Shown one piece after another: positions 15,753 through 23,075 of a stretch of 64,000 bases of DNA. This DNA comes from Cellulosimicrobium funkei (lineage in GTDB: Bacteria; Actinomycetota; Actinomycetes; Actinomycetales; Cellulomonadaceae): the NCBI RefSeq assembly GCF_004519295.1, contig NZ_SOZH01000003.1, forward strand, positions 310,001 through 374,000, read 5' to 3'. The first letter of the stretch is position 1, and each line of letters starts with the position of its first letter. The position numbers and the translations under genes are program-made. A model generated the notes under the pieces. It saw only the letters and a program-made list of their open reading frames with translations. It had not been told where the DNA came from and did no database searches.

Positions 15753-16786
15753 CAGGAGAACTGCTCCTCGACGACGTCGAGCAGGGCCATCGCCTCGTGG
15801 TAGTCACTGCGGATCGTCCACGTGGGCAGCTCGTGCGCGGTCCCGGCGGCGAACGACGGCAGCGCGGCGAACACCGGGTCGGCGGCGAGCGCGTCGAGGT
15901 CGACCTCCGCGCCGTTGAAGCCGATGACGAACACGTTCGGCGCCGTGACCACCGACGTCACCTGCTCGGCCGACACCTCGAACATGTCACCGCCCGGCGT
16001 GTACGGCTCGGCGCCGGTCTGCTCCTGGATCGGCTGGACCGCGAACCCGAGCCGCTCGAAGATCGCGGGCAGCCCCTCGCCCTCCTGGAGGGCGTACGTG
16101 GTGCCCTCCGCCGTGCGGGCGAGGAACGCCGTCTCGCCCGCGGGCACGGTGATCGCGTCGCGCACCTCCGCGAGCCGGTCCTCGTACCCGGCGGCGAGCT
16201 CCTCGGACGTCGTCGCGTCGTCGAACACGTCCTCCGCGAGGAACGCGAGCTGCTCCTGCCAGGTCGTGTACGTGCCGCTCACGAGGACGGTCGGGGCGAT
16301 CTGGCTCAGGCCGTCGTAGACGTCCGTCGCCTGCTTGAGCGGGAAGCCCCACCCGCCACCGACGATGAGGTCGGGCTCGAGCGCGAGGATCGCCTCGAGG
16401 TTGAAGCCGTCGGCGCTCCACTCCAGGAGCTCCGTGCCGTCGGCCTCGGCCTCCTGCGCCCAGAGCGGGGAGAAGGCCGGCTCGGGGTCGTCGGTCACCT
16501 CGGGCACGGTGGCGAGGACCGGGACGTCGAGCGCGTAGAGGTAGCCGGCGAGCGCGTGGTTGAGCACGACGACGCGCTGCGGCTCCGTCGGGACGGTGAC
16601 GTCGCCCTGGTCCGTGGCGACGACGCGCTCCGCTGCGGACGAGCCGGTGGGCTCTCCGGAGCCCTCCGCCCCGGCGTCGGACGTGGTGGTGCCGCCCGAG
16701 CACGCGGAGAGCGCGAGCGTCGCGGCGGCGACGAGCGCGGCCAGCGCGGTGAGGGGGCGGCGGGTGGGACGGCGGGACGGCAGCAT
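15752..16786 (-). CDS. Siderophore ABC transporter substrate-binding lipoprotein (DesE-like)
   Basis: 344-aa lipoprotein. A basic N terminus (MLPSRRPTRRP) is followed by a hydrophobic stretch and the lipobox LSAC, so the mature Cys is at ~28. A class III helical-backbone binding fold follows: AERVVATDQGDVTVPTEPQR, PQRVVVLNHALAGYLYALD and EAILALEPDLIVGG are typical of Fe-siderophore binding proteins (FepB/FhuD/DesE). It would capture ferric siderophore at the membrane surface for a permease not encoded here. The ATG at 16786 gives a compact signal peptide; longer in-frame starts do not. The DtxR-type box at 16848-16866 lies in its promoter, so expression should rise when iron is scarce. Confidence 0.9.
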   Translation of the reverse strand: MLPSRRPTRRPLTALAALVAAATLALSACSGGTTTSDAGAEGSGEPTGSSAAERVVATDQGDVTVPTEPQRVVVLNHALAGYLYALDVPVLATVPEVTDDPEPAFSPLWAQEAEADGTELLEWSADGFNLEAILALEPDLIVGGGWGFPLKQATDVYDGLSQIAPTVLVSGTYTTWQEQLAFLAEDVFDDATTSEELAAGYEDRLAEVRDAITVPAGETAFLARTAEGTTYALQEGEGLPAIFERLGFAVQPIQEQTGAEPYTPGGDMFEVSAEQVTSVVTAPNVFVIGFNGAEVDLDALAADPVFAALPSFAAGTAHELPTWTIRSDYHEAMALLDVVEEQFS

Positions 16787-16847
16787 GGGACCTCGCACTC
16801 GGGAGCAGGGACGCGGGGGCCGCACGGCGTGACCGGGGCGCACCTCG

Positions 16848-16866
16848 CGAGGTTAGGCTAACCACA
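16848..16866. promoter_or_regulatory. DtxR/IdeR iron box (siderophore uptake operon)
   Basis: CGAGGTTAGGCTAACCACA matches the DtxR/IdeR consensus TTAGGTTAGGCTAACCTAA at 15 of 19 positions, with a perfect GGTTAG-G-CTAACC core. Overlapping TANNNT boxes exist on both strands inside it (TAGGCT plus, TAGCCT minus), so one bound repressor could cover divergent promoters. Confidence 0.85.
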
Positions 16867-16980
16867 CCTACGCGCCGTGCCCTGTCCGGACATGACACGG
16901 ACGCTCCCGGACGCGACACGACCGGGCACGATACGTCTGCACGTGCGCCGCGGGACGCGTCCGAGGTCGTCCCGCAGGAC

Positions 16981-17003
16981 GGCCGGACCGGAGGGGTCCG
17001 GCC
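16981..17003 (+). promoter_or_regulatory. 5' leader hairpin of the AraC gene
   Basis: A 9-bp perfect stem (GGCCGGACC / GGTCCGGCC) with loop GGAGG sits directly before the true ribosome-binding site (GAGGAGAGGAG) of the gene at 17021. The loop itself carries a Shine-Dalgarno-like sequence. Confidence 0.5.
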
Positions 17004-17020
17004 GAGGAGAGGAGCGCCGC

Positions 17021-17821
17021 ATGACCCCGACCGCGCTGGGCGCCGTCGTCCCCGAGAACGCCGTCCGCTTCCTCGGCCACGACACCCACGCGCACGACGA
17101 GCCGCACCTGGTCCACGTCGTCGCGGGCACCGCGGAGCTCGTGGCCGACGGCGCGCCCCTGACCCTGCGCACGCACGAGAGCGTGTGGCTCGCCCCCGGC
17201 GTGCCGCACTCCGTGCGCCTGCCGGGCGGGGCGATGGCCCTGGGGCCGGTGCTCTCGCCGGGCGTCGAGCCCCCCGTCCGGGTGCACCGGCTCGGCGTCG
17301 TGCCGGCCGTCACGGACGTCCTGACCGCCGTGCTCTGCGCGGGCCCGGTGACCCCGGAGCAGGTCGCGCCGTTCCGCGCGGCCCTCGAGGAGGTGCTCCG
17401 CGGGGTCACGGGCGACCACTTCGTGCTGACGCTCCCGTCGCACCCGGTCGCGCGCGCCGTGGCCGAGGACGCCCGGCGCGGGGGTGCGACGCTCGAGGAG
17501 CTCGCCGACCGACGGCACGCGAGCGCGCGCCACGTCCAGCGGCTCTTCGTCGAGGAGACGGGGCTCCCGTTCGGGCGCTGGCGAACGCGCGCCCACCTCA
17601 ACGTCGCGATCGCGCGGCTGCGGGGCGGCTCGCAGCTGGACGCGGCGGCGCGCGCCGCCGGCTACGCCACGCGGGCCGGCCTGCTGCGCGCCCTCAGCCG
17701 GGAGACCGGGCAGCCGGTCGCCGACCTCGCGCGGGATCCCCTGGCGGTCCTCGACCGCGCGCCGCGGGACGCGGGAAGCGGGACCCGGGCGGCTCGCCCC
17801 GCCGAGCGGCTGAGCGCCTGA
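17021..17821 (+). CDS. AraC family transcriptional regulator
   Basis: 266-aa regulator with an N-terminal cupin sensor and a C-terminal double helix-turn-helix. The cupin part shows DTHAHDEPHLVHVVAGTAEL and APGVPHSVRLPG (~20-75). The AraC DNA-binding domain runs from ~150: GATLEELADRRHASARHVQR is the first HTH and LDAAARAAGYATRAGLLRAL the second. It lies divergent from the siderophore uptake operon across an iron box. AraC proteins in this position often activate uptake genes when they bind the ferric siderophore (family knowledge); that is the likely job here (inference). The ATG has a strong ribosome-binding site preceded by a hairpin. Confidence 0.85.
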   Translation: MTPTALGAVVPENAVRFLGHDTHAHDEPHLVHVVAGTAELVADGAPLTLRTHESVWLAPGVPHSVRLPGGAMALGPVLSPGVEPPVRVHRLGVVPAVTDVLTAVLCAGPVTPEQVAPFRAALEEVLRGVTGDHFVLTLPSHPVARAVAEDARRGGATLEELADRRHASARHVQRLFVEETGLPFGRWRTRAHLNVAIARLRGGSQLDAAARAAGYATRAGLLRALSRETGQPVADLARDPLAVLDRAPRDAGSGTRAARPAERLSA

Positions 17822-17827
17822 GCCGGA

Positions 17828-18385
17828 TCAGCGGTCGCGCACGACCCGGTAGCGCAGCGCGGTGCGGACGCCCACCTCGTCGACGCTCACCTTCTCCAGG
17901 GTGGCGGGGACGCCGCCGTCGAACAGCCGGACGCCGCCGCCGAGCAGCACCGGCATGACGTCGACGGCGAGCTCGTCGACGAGGTCCGCCGCCAGGAGCT
18001 GGCGGAAGAGGTCCGCGCCGCCCACGAACGTCACGTCACGGTCGCCAGCGGCCTCGACGGCGCGGCGCACCGCCTCCTCGACACCGTCGGTGACGAACTC
18101 GATCCAGAGCCGCTCGTTGCGGCGCGGCGCGACGGGCAGCGGGTGGTGCGTCACGACGAAGATCGGTGCCTGGAACTCGTAGTCCTCCGCGTAGCTGTCG
18201 GGGTCCTCGGCGCCGTCGAACGTGCGTCGCCCCATGAGCACGGCGCCGGTCTCGTCCTGGAGCCGGCGCATGTAGTCGCTGCCCACGAGCGTGTCGAAGT
18301 CCGCGTAGAGCGCGGCGCTGCTCCCGGCGGCGTCCTGCACGAACCCGTCGAGCGACACCGTCGCCCCGGCGATCACCTTGGCCAT
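17828..18385 (-). CDS. Dihydrofolate reductase family protein (RibD C-terminal type)
   Basis: 185-aa reductase-like protein. The start MAKVIAGATVSLDGFVQD is the hallmark of the RibD C-terminal/dihydrofolate-reductase-like family; GAVLMGRRTFDG and DVTFVGGADLFRQLLAADLV carry the NADPH-binding elements. Most members have no known substrate and are NADPH-dependent reductases of small heterocycles by homology. The ATG at 18385 follows GAGGAG. It converges on the AraC gene with 6 bases between stops. Confidence 0.85.
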   Translation of the reverse strand: MAKVIAGATVSLDGFVQDAAGSSAALYADFDTLVGSDYMRRLQDETGAVLMGRRTFDGAEDPDSYAEDYEFQAPIFVVTHHPLPVAPRRNERLWIEFVTDGVEEAVRRAVEAAGDRDVTFVGGADLFRQLLAADLVDELAVDVMPVLLGGGVRLFDGGVPATLEKVSVDEVGVRTALRYRVVRDR

Positions 18386-18526
18386 GGATCCTCCTCGTCC
18401 CTGTTGCGCGGTCGAAGGGGAGACCCGGGGCGGTGCGCGGACTCATCGGTCGGCGGGCGGCCTCCGGGTCGGCCCGCTCCCGGGCGGCGCCCGCCGTCGG
18501 GCCGTTCGGCAGTTCTCATTATCGTG

Positions 18527-18556
18527 TTGACCCTGGTCACGGGCCGTCGTGAGAGT
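18527..18556 (+). promoter_or_regulatory. Putative promoter with short inverted repeat
   Basis: TTGACC (18527-18532) is a good -35 element and GAGAGT (18551-18556) a weak -10 with 18-base spacing. The -35 is part of the dyad TGACC-CT-GGTCA (18528-18539), a possible operator. The gene at 18595 starts 39 bases downstream. Confidence 0.45.
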
Positions 18557-18594
18557 GGCTGCCGTCCCACCCGCTCTCTCACCGTGGAGGCAGC

Positions 18595-19620
18595 ATGCCG
18601 GACGACCCTCGCCCACCCGTCCCTCGTCCCTTGACCCGTCGCGCGCTCCTGCGCGGTGCCGTCGTGCTCGGCGCGGCGACCGCGACCGGCACGCTCGCCG
18701 GCACCGTGGGCGGCATCGCCGCCCCGGCGCCCGCGCACGCGGCGGTGCCCGGCTTCCCGACCTTCCGCTACCTCGGGCAGCCGCTCGACCGGAGCACGTT
18801 GCGGTACAACCCGACGAACGAGCTGATCTTTCCCTCGGTCCGGTACGTCGCCGGGCGCGTCGAGAACCCGCTCGGCCGCTGGTACATGTACTACGCCCCG
18901 CACGACGCCCCGGGCGGCATCTGCCTGGCCTACGCGGACTCCGTCACCGGCCCGTGGCGCGAGCACCCCGCCAACCCGATCATCCCGCGCACGTGGGCGG
19001 GCTTCGACGTGAGCCACGTGTCGAGCCCCGACGCGTTCTGGAACCCGGCGGACCGCCGGATCTACTTGTTCTTCCACGGCGAGAACCACACGACCCGGGT
19101 CGCGAGCTCCGCCGACGGCCGCAGCTTCGCGTACCACAACCGGGTCGTGGGCACGTACATGCTCCCGGGCGTGAGCGAGACGTCGTACGCGCGCGTCTTC
19201 CCGCACCCGACGCAGTCGGGGGTCTACGTCATGCTGCTGATGGGCAACCACGGCGGGACGCGGAAGATCTACGTCGGCTGGTCGCAGTCGCTGACGTCCG
19301 GCTGGCAGGTCAAGCCGGAGCCGCTCATCACGCCTGCGGCCGGGGAGGGCGGCCAGGTCTCCGGGGCGCACTACTGGTCGCGCAACGGCGGGGGCCACGT
19401 CGTCTACCACGCGGGCTCGGGCAACATCCACGTCGCGCGCGTGGGGACGGGCTTCGACCGCGAGGACCACCTCGGGGTCCTGTACGACTCGGGGTCCGCC
19501 GCGCCGGACCGCGGGCGCGCCGCGGCGCCGTCGTTCGTGGAGGTCGACGGCCGCCTGCACATGTTCTACGAGGCCGGCCAGCGCGGCTCCACGACGATCG
19601 CCCTCGCCCGCGCGGACTGA
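18595..19620 (+). CDS. Tat-exported beta-propeller protein, GH43-like
   Basis: 341-aa secreted protein. The N terminus has a twin-arginine signal (LTRRALLRGAVVLGAATATG) and an AHA-type cleavage site near residue 48. The mature part reads as a five-bladed beta-propeller of the GH43/GH62/DUF4185-like group: GRWYMYYAPHDAPGGICLAY, SSPDAFWNPADRRIYLFFHG, SYARVFPHPTQSGVYVMLLM, and final FVEVDGRLHMFYEAG. The repeated aromatic-plus-Asp pattern suits glycan binding or hydrolysis, but I cannot assign catalytic residues. GGAGG precedes the ATG. The Tat translocase in this window could export it. Confidence 0.8.
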   Translation: MPDDPRPPVPRPLTRRALLRGAVVLGAATATGTLAGTVGGIAAPAPAHAAVPGFPTFRYLGQPLDRSTLRYNPTNELIFPSVRYVAGRVENPLGRWYMYYAPHDAPGGICLAYADSVTGPWREHPANPIIPRTWAGFDVSHVSSPDAFWNPADRRIYLFFHGENHTTRVASSADGRSFAYHNRVVGTYMLPGVSETSYARVFPHPTQSGVYVMLLMGNHGGTRKIYVGWSQSLTSGWQVKPEPLITPAAGEGGQVSGAHYWSRNGGGHVVYHAGSGNIHVARVGTGFDREDHLGVLYDSGSAAPDRGRAAAPSFVEVDGRLHMFYEAGQRGSTTIALARAD

Positions 19621-19628
19621 CGCCCCGG

Positions 19629-19656
19629 CCGGGCGCCCACCGCCCCGGGCGCCCGG
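19629..19656. terminator. Hairpin between convergent genes
   Basis: Ten-base arms CCGGGCGCCC and GGGCGCCCGG with an 8-base loop lie between the stops at 19620 and 19666. Confidence 0.6.
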
Positions 19657-19665
19657 TCGGGCCCG

Positions 19666-20802
19666 TCACGCGAGGTCGACGTCGGCCCACAGGGCGGCGT
19701 GGTCGGACGCCGCGTGCACGGGCGACGTCATCGTGTCGTAGTGCGGGAACAGGGTCCCGTCCTTCCCGCCCCACACGCCCCGGCGGAAGACCGACCCGCC
19801 GACGGTGCGCTCGAACAGCGCGGGGGAGAGCAGGACGTAGTCGATCTTCTGGCTCGCGGTCCCGTTGCCGTACGTCCCGGGACGCCCGTCGCCCCGGAAG
19901 TCCGGGTGCACGCTCACGTCGCGCAGGTCGGTCCCCTCGAGGAGCGGGCGCAGCGGCACCGACCCCGGTGTGTCGTTGAGGTCGCCGACGACCACGACGT
20001 GCTCCTCGCCGCGGGCGCGCAGACCCGCGTAGATCGCCGCGGTGCGGGTCGCCTGGCGGCGCCGGGTCGCGTCCGACTCGGCCTGCGTCCCGTACCCCTT
20101 GGACTTGAAGTGGTTGACGAGCACGGTGAGCGTGCCGCCGCCCGGCAGCGCGACGACGTACTCGGGGCAGTCCCGACCGAAGACGAGGCGTCCGCGCGAG
20201 TCCCGGTCGTCGACGTGGGAGCGCACCGTCCCGATCTCGTAGGGCCGCCGCGTGAGCAGCCCGACGTCGATCCCGCGGTCGTCGTTGCCGTCGATGACCA
20301 TGACGTGCGGGTAGAGCGTGCGCCCGGAGCGGGTGACGCCCGCGTCGGTGAACCGCTTGAGCGCGACGCGGCTCTCCGCCTCGACGACGGCGAGGACGTC
20401 GGCGCCGACGTCGGCCACGACGCGCGCCGTGTGCACCATCGCGAGCTCGTCGACCCGGTCCTTGATGAGGTCGACCCAGCCGACCCAGTCGCCCCGCCCG
20501 GTCGCGACCACCTCGGTGCGGGCCGTCCCGGCGGCCTGCGACCCGGTGCGGCGCACGAGCCGCCCGCGCACCTGGCGCAGCACCGCGAGCGCGGCGGCGT
20601 CGGCGCGCAGCAGGCCGAGCGTCTCCAGGTGCTCCAGGATCTCGGCCCGGACGTCGGGGTCGTACCGCTCCTCGGCGATCAGGGCGTTGACCCGCGCGTG
20701 CGCCGCCAGGACCGCGTTGCCCGCGGTCAGCGGGCCCGCCATCGCGCGCGGCCGCTCGAACAGGTTCTCGACGTTGAACGTCCCGATCCGGACCGTCGCC
20801 AT
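19666..20802 (-). CDS. Endonuclease/exonuclease/phosphatase family protein
   Basis: 378-aa protein of the DNase I-like EEP superfamily. TVRIGTFNVENLFERP carries the metal-binding Asn; ADVLAVVEAESRVAL the catalytic Glu; VLVNHFKSKGYG the conserved His/Lys strand; VVVVGDLNDTPGS the DxN motif; and ASDHAALWADV the terminal SDH motif. Members cleave phosphodiesters in nucleic acids or remove phosphate from lipids and nucleotides. There is no signal peptide, so it is likely cytoplasmic. The ATG at 20802 leaves the TFNVENLF strand at the N terminus; a longer in-frame start at 20862 adds only basic residues. GGGAG precedes it. Confidence 0.85.
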   Translation of the reverse strand: MATVRIGTFNVENLFERPRAMAGPLTAGNAVLAAHARVNALIAEERYDPDVRAEILEHLETLGLLRADAAALAVLRQVRGRLVRRTGSQAAGTARTEVVATGRGDWVGWVDLIKDRVDELAMVHTARVVADVGADVLAVVEAESRVALKRFTDAGVTRSGRTLYPHVMVIDGNDDRGIDVGLLTRRPYEIGTVRSHVDDRDSRGRLVFGRDCPEYVVALPGGGTLTVLVNHFKSKGYGTQAESDATRRRQATRTAAIYAGLRARGEEHVVVVGDLNDTPGSVPLRPLLEGTDLRDVSVHPDFRGDGRPGTYGNGTASQKIDYVLLSPALFERTVGGSVFRRGVWGGKDGTLFPHYDTMTSPVHAASDHAALWADVDLA

Positions 20803-20926
20803 CGTGGGCTCCCTCGCGCGGCCCGGGACCCGAGATGGGTGCGCGGCGCGGACCGGCTCCACCTGGAGGGAGGGGCGCGGCCGGTGTCCCGGACGCCGCC
20901 GCGGTCGCAGGACCGCACCACGCGGC

Positions 20927-20961
20927 CGGCCCGGCCGGTGTCACCGCCACCGGCCGGGCCG
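20927..20961 (-). terminator. 14-bp hairpin downstream of the HNH gene
   Basis: Arms CGGCCCGGCCGGTG (20927-20940) and CACCGGCCGGGCCG (20948-20961) are perfectly complementary with a 7-base loop. It starts about 35 bases after the HNH stop codon. Confidence 0.6.
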
Positions 20962-20996
20962 CCCGTGACCGGCCGGGCGCGCCGGCCGGTGACCCG

Positions 20997-21470
20997 TCAG
21001 CGTCTGCGCGGGGCGGGCGCCGACGGGTAGATGTCGCGGAACGCGGGCTCGAACGGTCTGGACAGGAGCGACAGGCCTGCCTGCTCGGGCGTGCGCCCGC
21101 CCTTGGCCGCGTTGCACGGCTCGCACGCGGCGACGGCGTTGAGCCACGTCGTCGTGCCGCCCTGGCACCGCGGGACGACGTGGTCCATCGTCGTCGCGGT
21201 GCCGCCGCAGTACGCGCAGCGGTAGCGGTCGCGGCGCAGGAGCGCGGCGCGCGAGTACGGCACGCGGCCCTGGCGCTCGTACACCCAGCGCGCGTGCACG
21301 TACCGCACGAGCGCGACCGACCGGGGCCGCTGGTAGGGCCCGAACGTCTCGCCCTCGACGGCCTCCAGCACCTCGGCGACCTGCCGGTGCAGCATGCGGA
21401 TCGCGTGGCGCAACGACACGCGGCCGAGCACCTGGCTGCCGCCGAGGTTGTAGATGACCACCTCGCTCAT
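20997..21470 (-). CDS. HNH endonuclease
   Basis: 157-aa protein. The C-terminal half is an HNH domain with two zinc-knuckle CxxC pairs: YRCAYCGG (~88-95) and ACEPCNAAKGG; between them DHVVPRCQGG supplies the catalytic His. The N-terminal ~75 residues (VVIYNLGGSQVLGRVSLRHA) match the short leader of the common actinobacterial free-standing HNH proteins, whose cellular role is unclear. There is no restriction-modification or phage partner nearby. The ATG at 21470 follows AGGAGCG. The 273 bases upstream look like a structured leader. Confidence 0.85.
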   Translation of the reverse strand: MSEVVIYNLGGSQVLGRVSLRHAIRMLHRQVAEVLEAVEGETFGPYQRPRSVALVRYVHARWVYERQGRVPYSRAALLRRDRYRCAYCGGTATTMDHVVPRCQGGTTTWLNAVAACEPCNAAKGGRTPEQAGLSLLSRPFEPAFRDIYPSAPAPRRR

Positions 21471-21743
21471 CGTCGCTCCTCCTGTCGTGCGTTCGCGTGC
21501 CGTGCCCCGGGACGACGAGAGCCGCCCCAGGACGGTGCCCCAGGACGGCTCTGCAGGTGGACGACGCACGTCGTCTACCTGAGGAGCGCCCTTCGGGACG
21601 GGTCGACGGACCACTCGTGCGTCACGCGGGTCCACCTGCCCTTCACCGGTCGTCATGGTCGAGCGTCCGGGCGGGTCTCGACCGGACGCCACGAGGCTAT
21701 GCCCGCGAGCGCGCGACGTCCACGGTTTTGCGCCCGGGCGGCG
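21471..21743 (-). other. Structured intergenic leader upstream of the HNH gene
   Basis: No gene seen. The stretch contains an 11-bp hairpin with one G-T mismatch (21555-21565 / 21570-21580, loop GCAC) and a directly repeated GCCCCAGGACGG-like element near 21526-21548. TAGCCT on the minus strand (21697-21702) could be a -10, giving a ~220-base leader. Confidence 0.4.
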
Positions 21744-23075
21744 TCAGGCGTCGTCCCCCGCGTCCGTCCCCGCCGCCGTCGCACCGGGCTCGGCGCCCGG
21801 CCCCGGGTCGCGCTCCGTGCCCGACGCCGCGTCGCCCGACGCCGGCCGGTGCGCGCGCCCGGCACCGGAGAGCTGGACGAGCAGCGCGCCCGACAGGACC
21901 CAGACGAGCCCGGCGGCCGAGACCGACCCGCCCGCGAGCGCGGCGACCGCCCCCGCCGCCACGACGGGCACGGCGAGGACCAGCGCGGTGCGGACGTCGC
22001 GCAGCACGGCGTGCACGCCCGCGGACACCAGGCCGTGGACGGCGAACGCCCCGACGAGCAGCGCGAGCTCGGCCGGCTCGAGGGCGCGCGCCGGGCGGTC
22101 CAGCACGCCGCCGAGCGCGCCCGCGAGCGTGGCGAGGGCCCCCGTCGTCACGAGGTGCAGGAACCACGCGACCCGGGGCGGCACGCCGGCCGGGCGCAGG
22201 AGCGCCACGCCCGCGTACCCGGAGCGCACCGTGAGCGCCCACAGCCCGACCAGCAGGGTGAACGCCCCCGCGCCCGCCACGAGCAGGGTGCGGTCCCACT
22301 CGGCCTCGCTCGCGGCGTCGATCGCCTGGATGAGGCCCTCGCCGAGCACGATGATGACGAACAGCCCGAGCCGCTCGCCGAGGTGGGGCACGTCGCTCGC
22401 GGCGGCGTCGACCGTCGTCGGGACCTCCAGGTCGCGCCGCCGCCCGCGGTCCGGCGCGCCGGGTCGTGCACGACGGCCGCCGAGCGCACGACCCCGGCCC
22501 CGGCGCTCGCGGACCTCGTCGAGGCGTTCCTGCGCGCGCCGCACGAGCCGCTCGCCCGAGAGCGTGAGGAGCAGCACCAGGTCGATCGCGAGGCCGACGC
22601 CCCACAGCACGTAGCGGGTCTGGCCGTCGGCCCACCACGACACGACCCACGGCACGACGCCGGCGAGCGCCTGCACGACGGGCAGGTCGACGACGACGGT
22701 CGTGCGCCGCCACGGGCGTGCGGCCACGAGGCGGCCCACGACGTAGGCGACGGCGAACGCCCGGGCGTGCTCGTCGTGGATGCCGGGGACGGCGGCGATC
22801 ATCACGGCGAGCGCGGCCATCCCGGCGAGGATCGGCAGGGACCGCGCGCCCTCTCCCGCGACGTTGCCGTACGTCGTGAAGCACGCCCACACGAGCCAGA
22901 AGGCTGTGTACGCCACGACGTACAGCGCGAGCCCGCCGCCGTCGTGGTCCTCCTGGAGGAGGTGGGCGAGCATGCCGATGCCCGCGACGACGACGAGGTC
23001 GAAGAACAGCTCGAGCCAGGAGGCGTGGCGCTCCTCGCCGACGGGCGAGGTCCCCGCCGCGGGGGCGGCCGTCAC
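21744..23075 (-). CDS. ltrA: Low temperature requirement protein A (LtrA)
   Basis: 443-aa polytopic membrane protein of the LtrA family. The N-terminal ERHASWLELFFDLVVVAGIG is the family hallmark, and HLGERLGLFVIIVLGEGLIQ is the second conserved block. About 10-12 hydrophobic segments follow; a charged Arg-rich loop (~190-225) and a Pro/Gly/Ala-rich C-terminal tail flank them. LtrA was named from Listeria growth at low temperature; its molecular role is unknown. The start is GTG at 23075, overlapping the histidine kinase stop by 4 bases (GTGA), which places it as the third gene of a stress-signalling operon. Confidence 0.85.
   Translation of the reverse strand: MTAAPAAGTSPVGEERHASWLELFFDLVVVAGIGMLAHLLQEDHDGGGLALYVVAYTAFWLVWACFTTYGNVAGEGARSLPILAGMAALAVMIAAVPGIHDEHARAFAVAYVVGRLVAARPWRRTTVVVDLPVVQALAGVVPWVVSWWADGQTRYVLWGVGLAIDLVLLLTLSGERLVRRAQERLDEVRERRGRGRALGGRRARPGAPDRGRRRDLEVPTTVDAAASDVPHLGERLGLFVIIVLGEGLIQAIDAASEAEWDRTLLVAGAGAFTLLVGLWALTVRSGYAGVALLRPAGVPPRVAWFLHLVTTGALATLAGALGGVLDRPARALEPAELALLVGAFAVHGLVSAGVHAVLRDVRTALVLAVPVVAAGAVAALAGGSVSAAGLVWVLSGALLVQLSGAGRAHRPASGDAASGTERDPGPGAEPGATAAGTDAGDDA

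Noticed and set aside
11622-15803. A 1393-codon open frame on the plus strand
   Set aside because: It runs antisense to LysR and the siderophore reductase; no family pattern is seen and the genuine genes explain the region.
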